From contig NZ_JACBFP010000004.1 of the NCBI RefSeq assembly GCF_021401085.1, positions 62,001 through 126,000 of the forward strand: DNA of 64,000 nucleotides, in the 5' to 3' direction. The notes below the pieces were generated by a model that had not been told where the DNA came from, did no database searches, and worked only from the letters and a program-made list of their open reading frames with translations. A program made the translations under genes and the position numbers. How positions within the stretch are numbered: position 1 is the stretch's first letter; every line of letters starts with the position of its first letter. This document shows, one piece after another, positions 1 through 8,839 of this stretch. This DNA comes from Chryseobacterium sp. R2A-55 (GTDB lineage: Bacteria > Bacteroidota > Bacteroidia > Flavobacteriales > Weeksellaceae).

Positions 1-408
1 GGCAAAACCGGCTATCCGATTGTGGATGCGGGAATGCGGCAATTGAATGAAACAGGTTATATGCATAATCGGGTGCGGATGATTGTCGCCAGTTTTTTGT
101 GCAAACATTTGCTCATCGATTGGAGGTGGGGAGAAACGTATTTTGCCCAAAAACTGAATGATTACGATTTATCAGCCAACAACGGAAACTGGCAATGGGC
201 AGCAGGTTGCGGTTGTGATGCGGCACCTTATTTCAGGGTCTTTAATCCCACTGCACAAACCGAAAAATTTGACAAGAAGCTGGAATATGTTAAAAAATGG
301 TTGCCCGAATTTGGCACCAGCAATTATCCGAAACCAATCATTGAACATGCTCTTGCAAGAAATAGGGCTCTAAGAATTTATGGAGAAGCAATAAAAGAAA
401 AAGCATGA
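1..408 (+). CDS. phrB: Deoxyribodipyrimidine photolyase/cryptochrome family, C-terminal part
   Basis: The gene enters from the left edge, so the first codons are missing and only about 135 C-terminal residues are present. They match the FAD-binding helical domain of class I photolyases, which repair UV-induced pyrimidine dimers with light. Visible motifs are [15 protein letters not shown], the [12 protein letters not shown] block carrying the conserved Trp, and [11 protein letters not shown], with the usual WLPE near the end. The stop overlaps the next start by 4 bp (ATGA at 405-408), so the two genes are probably translationally coupled. A cryptochrome without repair activity cannot be excluded from this fragment. 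Confidence 0.9.
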   Translation, partial: GKTGYPIVDAGMRQLNETGYMHNRVRMIVASFLCKHLLIDWRWGETYFAQKLNDYDLSANNGNWQWAAGCGCDAAPYFRVFNPTAQTEKFDKKLEYVKKWLPEFGTSNYPKPIIEHALARNRALRIYGEAIKEKA

Positions 409-1304
409 AAAAAATACTCATCGCGGGTGGAACCGGATTTGTCGGGAAGCGTCTTGTTTCCTTTTTGGCGGAGCAAGGATATTTCATCAACGTCCTGACC
501 CGGAAATCCATGGATCATCCGTCAGAAAACATTCAGTTTTTTAAGTGGAATATCGAGCAGCAATACATCGACAAGAAAGCTTTCGACGGTGTTGATGTTA
601 TTATCAACTTAACGGGTGCAAATATTGCCGAAGAAAAATGGACTAAAAAAAGGAAGCAGGAAATTATTGACAGCCGGATCAAGTCCATTAATTTGCTGTA
701 TCAATACGTTTCCGAAAATCATTTGAAAATAAATACCTTTATTTCATCTTCTGGAGTCGGAGTTTACGGAGCAGTAACCACTGCCAAAATCTATCGGGAG
801 ACCTCTGAAATGGGATCAGATTTTTTAGCTTCAGTCTGCCAGATTTGGGAAGCTGCAGCCATGAAGTTTCAAGATTTAGGGGCTAGAACTGTTATATTGC
901 GCAAAGGCGTCATCATGGGAAAAGAGGGCGGAATGATTCAAAAATTAACGCCTTTAGCCAAACAGGGAATAAGTGTTTCACTGGGTTCTGGGAAGCAGTT
1001 TATGCCGTGGATGGATCTTCGGGATTTGGTCCGGCTGTATGCACTAATCCTTTCTAATCCTGAATTCTGCGGAGTTTATAATGCCGTCGCCACAGAACAG
1101 ATTACCATGAATGACCTTTCCAAAACCCTGCTGAAATCTTTTGGAAAGAAAAGTTTTTTGCCTAATGTGCCCGCTTTTATCATTCGCCTGTTATATGGGG
1201 AAATGTCTGTTATGCTTCTGGAGGGTTCAAGAGTCAGCAATGAAAAATTAAAAAGCACCGGATTTTCCTTTGAATTTGACACCATAGAAAAGTCCTTATC
1301 GTAG
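405..1304 (+). CDS. TIGR01777 family SDR epimerase (NAD-dependent epimerase/DUF1731)
   Basis: This 299-residue protein has an N-terminal Rossmann fold with GGTGFVG at residues 8-14. The [11 protein letters not shown] block and the C-terminal region of the DUF1731 type place it in the TIGR01777/YfcH group of extended short-chain dehydrogenases, whose substrate is unknown. Its ATG overlaps the photolyase stop by 4 bp. A photolyase-epimerase neighbourhood is common in flavobacteria (from memory), but a role in light or UV response is only inferred. Confidence 0.88.
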   Translation: MKKILIAGGTGFVGKRLVSFLAEQGYFINVLTRKSMDHPSENIQFFKWNIEQQYIDKKAFDGVDVIINLTGANIAEEKWTKKRKQEIIDSRIKSINLLYQYVSENHLKINTFISSSGVGVYGAVTTAKIYRETSEMGSDFLASVCQIWEAAAMKFQDLGARTVILRKGVIMGKEGGMIQKLTPLAKQGISVSLGSGKQFMPWMDLRDLVRLYALILSNPEFCGVYNAVATEQITMNDLSKTLLKSFGKKSFLPNVPAFIIRLLYGEMSVMLLEGSRVSNEKLKSTGFSFEFDTIEKSLS

Positions 1305-1645
1305 TGAGTTCCCTCCAAAAAAATGGGGCTCCTTAGTTTTTCTGGAATTGACATTCATTCTTGATACACCACCATAATTAAAAGGTGTTTGAAATTTTCA
1401 AAAGGATCTATGGGGTTTTATTTTGTTTGCGGCGGACAAAAGGAAAGCTTTGTTGTTAGGCAAATGATTTGTGTTTAATCAGATTTTTGTTTGGGACTTT
1501 AAATAGCTTTATAAATTGTATTCATTACAAAAAAAAATAGCAGTTTTTTTAAAAATATACAACCCGTTTTAGCACAAATTCATAAGATAATGAACTCGTC
1601 AGGATTTTTACAGAGCATGAAACAGCTGAAATTTAAATAGGAAAA
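1305..1645. other. Intergenic, 341 bp, no gene seen
   Basis: This AT-rich gap lies between two convergent genes. I find no open frame with coding character, no tRNA-like fold and no strong terminator hairpin. It contains short A and T tracts only. Confidence 0.5.
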
Positions 1646-3259
1646 CTAATTTTTTTGATATTCGATATAGTAATTCCCGTCAAACGAAACCGGTTTCGAA
1701 GATTTCAAATTGACGGTTTGCCATTTTTCATTCGGCGAAATCATCTGGTTTCCATTGATCCTTAAAGGAAGTTTAAAATTTTCAACCACGTTGCTGTAGC
1801 GGAATTTGAACCTTTTTCCATGTTGTGCGTATTCCAAAACCGGGATTTTGGTGGTCCTCAGGTATTGGTTGAAAACCGAACTGAAGTCAATTCCTGATTT
1901 TTGACTGATATAGTCTTCAACTTGTTTGGTGGTTACGGTTTGGTGGTAGAAATCTTTATTAAGACCGCGCAAAATCTGTCGGAATTTCTCGTCGTCATTG
2001 ATCACTTGGCGGATTGTGTGGATCATATTTGCGCCTTTGTAATACATGTCGCCGCTACCGCTTTTTCCCACTCCGTATTTCCCGATGATCGGTCGGTCGT
2101 TTCTGATGTTTTGCCGGATTCCCTGCACGTATTTTTCAGCGGATATCTTGTCCATGAACTTTTCGGTGAAAAGTGTTTCGGAGTAGCTCGTGAAACCTTC
2201 GTGGATCCACATGTCTGCTTTGTCTTTCGCCGTGATGTTGTTGGCAAACCATTCGTGTCCGCTTTCATGGATGATGATGAAATCCCAGTTTAAGCCCACT
2301 CCGGTTCCCGAAACATCTCTCCCCAAATAGCCATTCTCAAAATGATTTCCATAAGCTACCGAACTTTGGTGCTCCATCCCGAGATACGGACTTTCAACCA
2401 GTTTGAAAGAATCCTCGTAAAAAGGGTAGGGACCAAACCAGTATTCAAAAGCCTTCATCATGGGCTTTACCTGAGAGAACTGTTTTTTCGCTTTCTCCAG
2501 GTTGTAATCCAAAACCCAGTAATCGAGGTCGAGTTTACCTTTCTCCCCGTCATAAGTATCCTTGAAATTCACATATCTGCCGACGTTTGGAATGATGGAG
2601 TAGTCATTGATTGGGTTTTTCACTTCCCAGGTAAAGATTTTTTTTCCGTTTTCTTCGGTGGTGGAAATCAATCTTCCGTTTCCTACCCCCACTAAATCTT
2701 TCGGCGTGATAATCTTCATCACGATTCCGTCATCGGGTTCATCACTCCATATGTCTTTTGTGGGCAACCAAACTGAGGCACCTATCCCTTCCTGCGCGAC
2801 AGAAATCCAAGGACGGCCGTTTTGATCTTTGGTGAAAATCCAGCCGCCGTCCCATGGTGCGTTTTTGGCGATGGTGGGATTTCCCGAAAAGCTAATATCA
2901 ATGCTGAATTGCTGCCCTTTCTTGAAATTCTGTTTGGAAGAGACAAAGATGAAATCGCCGTTTCTTTGATAACCATCCACGGTGGGGAATTCTGCTTTCA
3001 GCAAATCCACTTTCATGGGTTGCTGAAGATCGATTTGAAAGACAGGATTCAGAACATCCTTCGTGATTTCAAAAGTAATCTTATTGGTGCCGGAAATCGA
3101 TTGATGTTCAAAATCGGGCTCCGCAGAAAGTTCGTATTTTTTCACATCCCAGAAATTCCGGAATGCGGTGTTTGAACCTTTCAAGGTGTCCTGTTTGGTG
3201 AAATTCTGCGCCGAAAAAAGACTCGCCGAAAAAACGAATGTCAGAAAAAATATTCTCAT
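1646..3259 (-). CDS. M1 family metallopeptidase (aminopeptidase), secreted
   Basis: This zinc aminopeptidase has 537 residues from the chosen start. The catalytic motif HESGH is at about residues 331-335, with the third zinc ligand Glu about 354 in WIHEGFTSY, and GMEHQ at about 294-298 in place of the usual GAMEN exopeptidase motif. It lacks the long C-terminal domains of PepN. The ATG at 3259 is preferred over the ATG at 3280 because it gives a clean signal peptide (MRIFFLTFVFSASLFSAQ). A -7 box at 3282-3289 would also place the transcription start downstream of 3280. It probably trims peptides in the periplasm or at the outer membrane. Confidence 0.88.
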   Translation of the reverse strand: MRIFFLTFVFSASLFSAQNFTKQDTLKGSNTAFRNFWDVKKYELSAEPDFEHQSISGTNKITFEITKDVLNPVFQIDLQQPMKVDLLKAEFPTVDGYQRNGDFIFVSSKQNFKKGQQFSIDISFSGNPTIAKNAPWDGGWIFTKDQNGRPWISVAQEGIGASVWLPTKDIWSDEPDDGIVMKIITPKDLVGVGNGRLISTTEENGKKIFTWEVKNPINDYSIIPNVGRYVNFKDTYDGEKGKLDLDYWVLDYNLEKAKKQFSQVKPMMKAFEYWFGPYPFYEDSFKLVESPYLGMEHQSSVAYGNHFENGYLGRDVSGTGVGLNWDFIIIHESGHEWFANNITAKDKADMWIHEGFTSYSETLFTEKFMDKISAEKYVQGIRQNIRNDRPIIGKYGVGKSGSGDMYYKGANMIHTIRQVINDDEKFRQILRGLNKDFYHQTVTTKQVEDYISQKSGIDFSSVFNQYLRTTKIPVLEYAQHGKRFKFRYSNVVENFKLPLRINGNQMISPNEKWQTVNLKSSKPVSFDGNYYIEYQKN

Positions 3260-3281
3260 AAAATTAAAGATAGACTCCATA

Positions 3282-3289
3282 CAAAGATA
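3282..3289 (-). promoter_or_regulatory. -7 box TATCTTTG for M1 peptidase
   Basis: The minus strand reads TATCTTTG, an exact match to the Bacteroidetes TAnnTTTG -7 element. A start about 6 nt downstream leaves ATG 3259 inside the transcript but ATG 3280 outside it. No clear -33 TTG is seen. Confidence 0.5.
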
Positions 3290-3387
3290 CTTATTTTAAT
3301 AAACATCAGCGGGCTTTCCGAAGGTGAGTTGGATGTGTTTGAGATTCAGTCGTCCCAATGGCATTGGCTTAAAAGATAGGTGAAAAC

Positions 3388-3421
3388 AAAGACCGCCCAA
3401 ACTTGTCGGACGGTCTTTTTT
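3388..3421. terminator. Rho-independent terminator
   Basis: AAAGACCG at 3388-3395 pairs with CGGTCTTT at 3411-3418. The T-run follows best on the plus strand and a weaker one on the minus strand, where it would serve the T9SS gene ending at 3442. Confidence 0.65.
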
Positions 3422-3441
3422 AGTTGGTGAAAATGATAAAA

Positions 3442-4299
3442 TTATTCCTTGATCATTTTCTGAATATGAATCTGGCCATCATCACCTTTCACTTTTAGGA
3501 TATAGTTTCCTTTTGCAAGGCCGGACACATTTACAGAAGTGGCCAATCTTGAAGTTTTCAAAGGCATCAGCTTTCCTGACATATCGTAAATTTCAACGGA
3601 TTCCACATTTAATCCTTTATCCATTTTGAAGTTAAGGATTTCTTTAACCGGATTAGGATAAATCTGCAACTGTCTTGAGTTGATGATTTCTGTAACACCA
3701 AGGAAATTTTCTCCGGTGATGGTCATTACCCATTTCGCCGGGAAAGAAGCCAATGCACCCGTTCCTGTAGCTACAGGAGTAGTAACGCCACATGTAGCAG
3801 ATTTCAGGTAAGATGGTCCGGTTTGGGTTCCGTTATTTGCTCCCATGTAGAACAGTTCTCCTGTTCCTGTGCCATCGTGGAAGATTTCTACTACAAAAGA
3901 GGTCCCGTTTTGAATCACTTGGGAATAAGCAGTTCCGGTGTCTACGATTCCCAAGTTGTTCGCTGCCGTCACATTTACCGTAGCAGAAGATAATAATGTG
4001 GTTGGTCCGGTAGGATAGGTTCCGGAGTCTAATTTGTAAACCCTTGCATTCACTACCATAGGTTTGTTTGCAGATTCCACACCAAATGCAATTTTGGTGA
4101 TTTTGTAATCATAATTAATCCCATAGTCAGATAACTTGAATGCCCTCGAATAGGCATTGTCTTTCGTTTCTACGCCACTTGCGGCGCATGCTACGGAAGT
4201 AGCCGCAGTGACGGTGTTTGAGCCACTTTGCGTAATTACCTGTGCATAAGAACTGGATGCTAAGAAAGCAACCGCTAAACCTGTAAAGATTTTTTTCAT
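3442..4299 (-). CDS. T9SS type A sorting domain-containing secreted protein
   Basis: This is a 285-residue cargo protein. A signal peptide (MKKIFTGLAVAFLASSSYAQ) is followed by a Thr/Gly/Ala-rich beta-sandwich-like body of about 180 residues with no enzyme motif. The type A C-terminal sorting domain starts at about residue 210 (LQIYPNPVKEIL) and ends in ILKV...IQKMIKE. The CTD is the established signal for export through the type IX secretion (Por) system and anchoring or release at the cell surface. The role of the body is unknown. A terminator lies just downstream. Confidence 0.88.
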   Translation of the reverse strand: MKKIFTGLAVAFLASSSYAQVITQSGSNTVTAATSVACAASGVETKDNAYSRAFKLSDYGINYDYKITKIAFGVESANKPMVVNARVYKLDSGTYPTGPTTLLSSATVNVTAANNLGIVDTGTAYSQVIQNGTSFVVEIFHDGTGTGELFYMGANNGTQTGPSYLKSATCGVTTPVATGTGALASFPAKWVMTITGENFLGVTEIINSRQLQIYPNPVKEILNFKMDKGLNVESVEIYDMSGKLMPLKTSRLATSVNVSGLAKGNYILKVKGDDGQIHIQKMIKE

Positions 4300-4420
4300 A
4301 AAAATTTAATTTAAGTTAGTGCAACGAATATATGAATATTACCGCACCGTGCCTAATTTTTTTGTCAATTTTTTGGAGGATTAAAAAAAAGGATAAGGCA
4401 AGTAATGGAAAAAAAATCGC

Positions 4421-4428
4421 TATTTTTG
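4421..4428 (+). promoter_or_regulatory. -7 box TATTTTTG for glutamine cyclotransferase gene
   Basis: An exact TAnnTTTG element ends 15 nt before the ATG at 4444. It lies downstream of the in-frame ATG at 4405, which argues for the shorter protein. No -33 TTG at the usual distance. Confidence 0.5.
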
Positions 4429-4443
4429 GAAAAATTTTTATTA

Positions 4444-5469
4444 ATGAAAATCAGAGTGCTGCTCGCCATTTTTGCCTTTTCAGTGGTAATTTCCTGCAAC
4501 AAGGACAAAGACATTCTCAATACTTTAAATGAGTACAATACCGAAATGGAATCAAAAGGTTACCATTTTGGTGATGTTTTGAACTTGCCTAAAGAAGTAA
4601 CAGAAAATGCTGAAAGTATCGCAATCAGTTTCGGCGACAAGGAAACCTCCACTTTAATCGTGGATCCAGAATTTTTCACCTTGGGCGACAATGCGGTAAC
4701 TTTTAACATTAAAAAGAAAAACGGCGAGATCCTGACCCAAGATGCAACCATCTATGTTTTCGCAAAAAATCCTGAAGCAAAGCTGACTTATAAAATCGTA
4801 AAGGAATATCCACACGACCCGAAAAATTTTGTGCAGGGATTCCAACTCGAAGGAAACACTGTTTATGAATCCGACGGACAACACGGCGAATCCAGAATCC
4901 TGAAATATACATTGGGAGAAACCACTCCAATCGCTTCAACTTCACAGCCGGAAGATGTTTTTTCTGAGGGTTCCACAATCGTTGGCGACAAAATCTATCA
5001 GCTGACCTGGCAAAACAAGAAAGGCTTTATCTACGACAAAAATTCGTTGAAATTGTTGGCCGAATTTCCTTATCCAAACGTGATGGGAGAAGGATGGGGT
5101 TTGACCTATGACGGCAAAAATCTGATCGCTTCCGATGGTACCAAAAATATCTATTTCCTGGAGGTTTCAGATCCCTCGAAAATGGTGCGGTATATTTCGG
5201 TGGCCGGAAATACCGAGGCTTATGACCAACTCAATGAATTGGAGTACCACAAAGGGTTCATCTATGCGAATGTTTGGCAAAAGCCGATCATCCTGAAAAT
5301 TAATCCGCAAAATGGGGAAGTGGTCGGGAAATTCGACTTTACAGATCTTGCGAAACTGAACACTAAAGATCCGACAAATGACGTGCTGAATGGAATCGCA
5401 TTCAAAGGCGAGCATATGTTGGTGACCGGAAAATTGTGGCCGAAGATTTATGAGGTTTCGATTCAGTAG
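4444..5469 (+). CDS. Glutaminyl-peptide cyclotransferase (glutamine cyclotransferase) lipoprotein
   Basis: This 341-residue lipoprotein converts N-terminal Gln of peptides to pyroglutamate, judging from the PF05096-type beta-propeller. Diagnostic blocks are FVQGFQLEGNTVYESDGQHG, EGWGLTYDGKNLIASDGT, LNELEYHKGFIYANVW and VLNGIAFKGEHMLVTGK. The start at 4444 gives a lipobox ending in SC (MKIRVLLAIFAFSVVISC); the in-frame ATG at 4405 would bury it and sits upstream of the -7 box. Many periplasmic proteins of this group begin with Gln after signal cleavage, which is the likely substrate class (inference). Confidence 0.9.
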   Translation: MKIRVLLAIFAFSVVISCNKDKDILNTLNEYNTEMESKGYHFGDVLNLPKEVTENAESIAISFGDKETSTLIVDPEFFTLGDNAVTFNIKKKNGEILTQDATIYVFAKNPEAKLTYKIVKEYPHDPKNFVQGFQLEGNTVYESDGQHGESRILKYTLGETTPIASTSQPEDVFSEGSTIVGDKIYQLTWQNKKGFIYDKNSLKLLAEFPYPNVMGEGWGLTYDGKNLIASDGTKNIYFLEVSDPSKMVRYISVAGNTEAYDQLNELEYHKGFIYANVWQKPIILKINPQNGEVVGKFDFTDLAKLNTKDPTNDVLNGIAFKGEHMLVTGKLWPKIYEVSIQ

Positions 5470-5565
5470 GGACCTATCGAAACTTGTCCAAAGCGGCGAA
5501 CCTGCGAAATGTTGGTAATAACAATCCATCACCTAAAATGAAGATGCGAAGCACCGAAATCTAAG

Positions 5566-6333
5566 TTGAAAGCTTTTCTGAAAATCTTGGCAATATTCCT
5601 TTTCTGCTCAATTTCGGCGCAGAGAAACCTGCCGTTTGATTCGCTGCGCCTAAAAGATGCAAGCGACCTGTTCGCTGATGATTATGGAAATATCTATCTC
5701 TACAGGAACAAGGATTTCTCTTTATCCAAGTATGATTCTTTGGGAAAGCAACTCGGAAAGCTGATGCTGACTTTGCCTTTCAAAATCCAGTCGGTTCAGA
5801 ATCCGCTGAATATTCCCTCGTTCTCTGAAAACGCCCAGGAACTGAGGTTTTTCGACCAGAACCTGAATCTGATCCAGTCCATTGATCTGCGAGAAAAATT
5901 TGGAATGATTAAGGAAGTTTATGTGGAAGATCTGCAGCAGGTTTGGCTTCTGGATGAAAGCACCAAACGGCTGATCCAATATAATTTCAGGACGAAACAG
6001 ATCATCAACGCATTTCCAATCGCAATTGATGACATGGATTTGGTTGATATTTTGGTTTTTGAAAACAAACTTTATCTGCTCACCAAAGACCTTTTTTCGG
6101 TGTATGATTTCAAGGCGGTTAAACTTTTGGAAATTCCCCTATCTGATGGAAAAATGCTGAGGAGAGAAAATAACAGAGTGCTGATTATGGGCAAAAACAG
6201 CATCAAGCGTGTTGAAGGTAACTCATTGAAAACGATTTTCATGGCTGAAAAATCTAAGATTGTGGATAAAAACTCGTCGTCTTATTTTGCAATCAAAGGC
6301 AACAAACTTTATCTTTACCCACTTAACGAGTAA
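5566..6333 (+). CDS. Secreted hypothetical protein, propeller-like
   Basis: I do not recognise a family for this 255-residue protein. It starts with a signal peptide (LKILAIFLFCSISAQ). The rest consists of repeated short strand-turn units such as DDYGNIYLYRNKDFSLSKYD, VEDLQQVWLLDESTKRLIQYN and FENKLYLLTKDLFSVYDF, the spacing expected of a beta-propeller. The only start codon after the in-frame stop at 5539 is TTG at 5566, so a TTG start is required. It lies between the glutamine cyclotransferase and the deoxynucleoside kinase on the same strand, and a surface or envelope role is likely. Confidence 0.75.
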   Translation: MKAFLKILAIFLFCSISAQRNLPFDSLRLKDASDLFADDYGNIYLYRNKDFSLSKYDSLGKQLGKLMLTLPFKIQSVQNPLNIPSFSENAQELRFFDQNLNLIQSIDLREKFGMIKEVYVEDLQQVWLLDESTKRLIQYNFRTKQIINAFPIAIDDMDLVDILVFENKLYLLTKDLFSVYDFKAVKLLEIPLSDGKMLRRENNRVLIMGKNSIKRVEGNSLKTIFMAEKSKIVDKNSSSYFAIKGNKLYLYPLNE

Positions 6334-6412
6334 TGAGAAATTGGCGATGGGAAATTCATCTATTCCGCTGATTTTCTTAATATTTCAATCACCTAATTTT
6401 TAATTTTTACCC

Positions 6413-7027
6413 ATGCACATCGCGATCACCGGAAATATCGGCGCCGGAAAAACCACTTTAACCACTATGCTTTCCAAACATTACGGTTGGGATGCCCAAT
6501 TTGAAGACGTGGATCACAATCCTTATTTGGAGGATTTTTACGCAGACATGGCAAAATGGAGTTTTGCACTGCAGATTTATTTCCTGGGAAGCCGCTTCCG
6601 GCAGGTGAAAGAAATTCGCGAAAGCGGAAAGAACATCATTCAGGACCGCACAATTTACGAAGATGCCCACATTTTTGCGGAAAACCTGAACGATATGGAA
6701 TTGATGACGGATCGGGATTTCAATAATTATGCCTCGGTTTTCAACCTGATGAAAAGCTTCGTTTCTGCACCAGATCTGTTGATTTATCTGAAATCGGATG
6801 TTCCCAATCTGGTCAATAAAATCTATAAGAGAGGCCGCGATTACGAAGCCACGATTTCAATTGAATATCTGTCTAAGCTCAACCAAAAATATGAAAAGTG
6901 GATTTCCAACTATCAGGAAGGAAAACTTTTGGTCATCGAGGTTGATGATTTGGATTTCGTGGAAAGACCTGAAGATTTTGGGTATATTTTAGAAAGAATC
7001 GAGACCGAACTGCACGGACTTTTCTAA
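6413..7027 (+). CDS. Deoxynucleoside kinase
   Basis: This 204-residue cytoplasmic kinase phosphorylates deoxynucleosides for salvage. The Walker A loop GNIGAGKTT is at residues 7-15, the DRT element (DRS motif of the dNK/TK2 family) at 78-80, and an Arg-rich lid (KRGRDYE) at about 139-145. The first half matches bacterial dAK/dGK-type enzymes. The exact base preference cannot be read from the sequence. The ArsC-like gene follows 15 bp later and is probably in the same transcript. Confidence 0.9.
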   Translation: MHIAITGNIGAGKTTLTTMLSKHYGWDAQFEDVDHNPYLEDFYADMAKWSFALQIYFLGSRFRQVKEIRESGKNIIQDRTIYEDAHIFAENLNDMELMTDRDFNNYASVFNLMKSFVSAPDLLIYLKSDVPNLVNKIYKRGRDYEATISIEYLSKLNQKYEKWISNYQEGKLLVIEVDDLDFVERPEDFGYILERIETELHGLF

Positions 7028-7042
7028 AAGATAAATAGCAAT

Positions 7043-7390
7043 ATGATCACGCTTTTACATCATCATTCCTGTTCGAAATCCAGATGTGTTCTTGATTATC
7101 TGGAAGAGGAAAAAATCCCCTACGAACTGGTTGACTTCATCAATTATCCGATTCCGGAAGCCTACTTAAAGTCGGTGCTGCAAAAACTGAATCTTCCGGT
7201 TGACGCCATCATTAGAAAAAACGAGGTGCTTTTTCAGGAGAAATTCGCGGATCAAAATCTTTCGGAAGACGAGTGGGTCAAAATCCTGATCGATAACCCG
7301 GAACTGATGCAGCGTCCAATTTTAATTAAAGATGAAATCGCCATCATCGGAAGACCATTCGAAAAAGTGCTGGAGTTTTTGAAAGAATGA
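7043..7390 (+). CDS. Arsenate reductase family protein (ArsC/Spx-like thioredoxin fold)
   Basis: This small 115-residue protein has the ArsC signature HHSCSKSR at residues 7-14, with Cys10 as the likely nucleophile, and the conserved QRPILI at about 95-100 followed by GRP. This points to the ArsC/YffB group rather than Spx, which needs CxxC. No ars regulator or efflux gene is nearby, so arsenate may not be the real substrate. It is 15 bp downstream of the deoxynucleoside kinase gene. Confidence 0.85.
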   Translation: MITLLHHHSCSKSRCVLDYLEEEKIPYELVDFINYPIPEAYLKSVLQKLNLPVDAIIRKNEVLFQEKFADQNLSEDEWVKILIDNPELMQRPILIKDEIAIIGRPFEKVLEFLKE

Positions 7391-7489
7391 AACTCAAAAT
7401 GAAGTGCCATGAACGCCTGTTCAGTTTCTCATCAATTAAGCACCAATCAAATCTTTTCCGTCAGTAATCAGATGTTTGATGACTTGGTT

Positions 7490-7795
7490 TTAGAGCATCA
7501 TGACTTCCTCTATCTTTCCGACTTTTTTGTAGATTTTGATGACCTGATCAGCATCCAACACAAACGCATTGATGCTCAGTGAGGTGTATTTTCCATTCTT
7601 GCTTTCCCTAGAGTTCAGCGTAAACTTGATCTGATCAAAAACGCGGTAGATTTCGGTAAGTTTTGCTGGATCATTTGCCACAATAAACTTAAAAAGATAA
7701 TCTTCAGGAAAATCATGGGTTGCTTCCAGCTTTTCCTTTAAAGATGCATAAAATTCCTCCGGATTACTCGTGCTGCTGCCTTCTATTATATTCAT
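7490..7795 (-). CDS. DUF493 family protein
   Basis: This 101-residue cytoplasmic protein has the ferredoxin-like DUF493 (YbeD) fold, recognised by FPEDYLFKFIV near residue 28, a central variable turn (RESKNGKYTSLSI) and a C-terminal helix with IYKKVGKIEEVMML. The function of the family is unknown; its fold resembles ACT-like regulatory domains. The gene has its own -7 box that overlaps the terminator of the upstream gene. Confidence 0.85.
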   Translation of the reverse strand: MNIIEGSSTSNPEEFYASLKEKLEATHDFPEDYLFKFIVANDPAKLTEIYRVFDQIKFTLNSRESKNGKYTSLSINAFVLDADQVIKIYKKVGKIEEVMML

Positions 7796-7818
7796 TGTCG
7801 TTGTTTTTAATGATAAAA

Positions 7819-7840
7819 AATTCCGGAACCTGCCGGAATT
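7819..7840 (-). terminator. Terminator of the DUF4197 gene
   Basis: AATTCCGG and CCGGAATT form a perfect 8-bp stem around AACCTG. On the minus strand the stem is followed by six T, about 50 nt after the DUF4197 stop. The hairpin lies at the predicted transcription start of the DUF493 gene. Confidence 0.7.
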
Positions 7841-7841
7841 T

Positions 7842-7849
7842 CAAAGATA
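7842..7849 (-). promoter_or_regulatory. -7 box TATCTTTG for DUF493 gene
   Basis: An exact TAnnTTTG on the minus strand places the transcription start at about 7835, within the first arm of the terminator hairpin. No -33 TTG is evident. Confidence 0.5.
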
Positions 7850-7889
7850 TTAAATTTTATTTTTTCTTTTGCGGAATCCTGCGTTGGTT

Positions 7890-8567
7890 TTATTTCATCC
7901 CTCCTAATGCGTTCAAAATCTGTGTGGAATTTTGCTGTTCGTGATGTTGAATAATGTTGAAAAGCCCATTTACCATCTGCTCCGATGCGAAGTTGCTGAT
8001 TCCGCTGGTGACAGATGTGTTTTGACCGCCCAGAATTGTGGTCAGAATGTTGTTTCCCGCCAGTGCAGTATTCAAAGTTTTGATGATTCCGAACTCGTTC
8101 AGTTTTGCATCTACTTTTGGTGCGATCGCCGCCATCAGCTGTTGCGAAGTTCTTTCTTTCAGGAGTTGTGTGGCAGCACCGCTTCCACCCTGAACGATTC
8201 TTGCTGCGTCTTCGGCGGTCAATGAATTCACGGCATTCACCAAGATTGGTCGTGAAGTTTCAACGGTAAAAGCTGCTGCCTGTGCTATATATTCCTTTTC
8301 TTTTTGAACCAGGTTGTTCAATCCAAGATTGGTTAGCGTGTTATTGATGCTTTTGAGTTGCTGCGGCAGAGCTGCCTCGATCAGTTGATTGGCGAGGAAA
8401 CTGTCTTTGTTGCTGAAAATATCAAGTCCTTTTGTAATTCCACCAAGCAGAATTTGCTTTAGGATGCTTAAACCTACGCTTGAAGTGGCTAGTGCCAAAC
8501 ATGATTGGGTGGTAGTTCCGAGGGTTGCAACTGCCATGGTGGCAACTAAAATAGTATTTCGTCTCAT
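7890..8567 (-). CDS. DUF4197 domain lipoprotein
   Basis: This is a 225-residue protein of the DUF4197 family, whose function is unknown. It begins with a lipoprotein-type signal (LGTTTQSC, Cys23). The helical body includes the family-typical DAARIVQGGSGAATQLLKE block at about residues 125-143. It is likely in the periplasm, anchored to a membrane. A terminator follows. The upstream spacer before the oppositely oriented glutamate-synthase-like gene is AT-rich. Confidence 0.85.
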   Translation of the reverse strand: MRRNTILVATMAVATLGTTTQSCLALATSSVGLSILKQILLGGITKGLDIFSNKDSFLANQLIEAALPQQLKSINNTLTNLGLNNLVQKEKEYIAQAAAFTVETSRPILVNAVNSLTAEDAARIVQGGSGAATQLLKERTSQQLMAAIAPKVDAKLNEFGIIKTLNTALAGNNILTTILGGQNTSVTSGISNFASEQMVNGLFNIIQHHEQQNSTQILNALGGMK

Positions 8568-8839
8568 TTTGAAGATTTTAAGTTAATTTTTGAATAGGTG
8601 AAAATTATTTCTCAAATATTAAGCCAAACAATTAAAAAGGTTTTCCCAAATAAAATTCACTTTCTTTCATGAAAGTTGAATTATTAGATACAAAGAATGT
8701 ATTTTTTATGAAGAACACCAAAAAATGGATTAAATTTTTGAAAATCATCTTTTTAGTAGTGGGGATTCTTTGGACTATTCCTTTTTTTTCAATGGATTTT
8801 TATTGTTATTTTTACAGCCTTGTTAAATTTTTAAATGAA

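Noticed and set aside
2342-2695. Open frames antisense to the M1 peptidase gene
   Set aside because: Shadow frames of a well-supported gene; no signal or motif.
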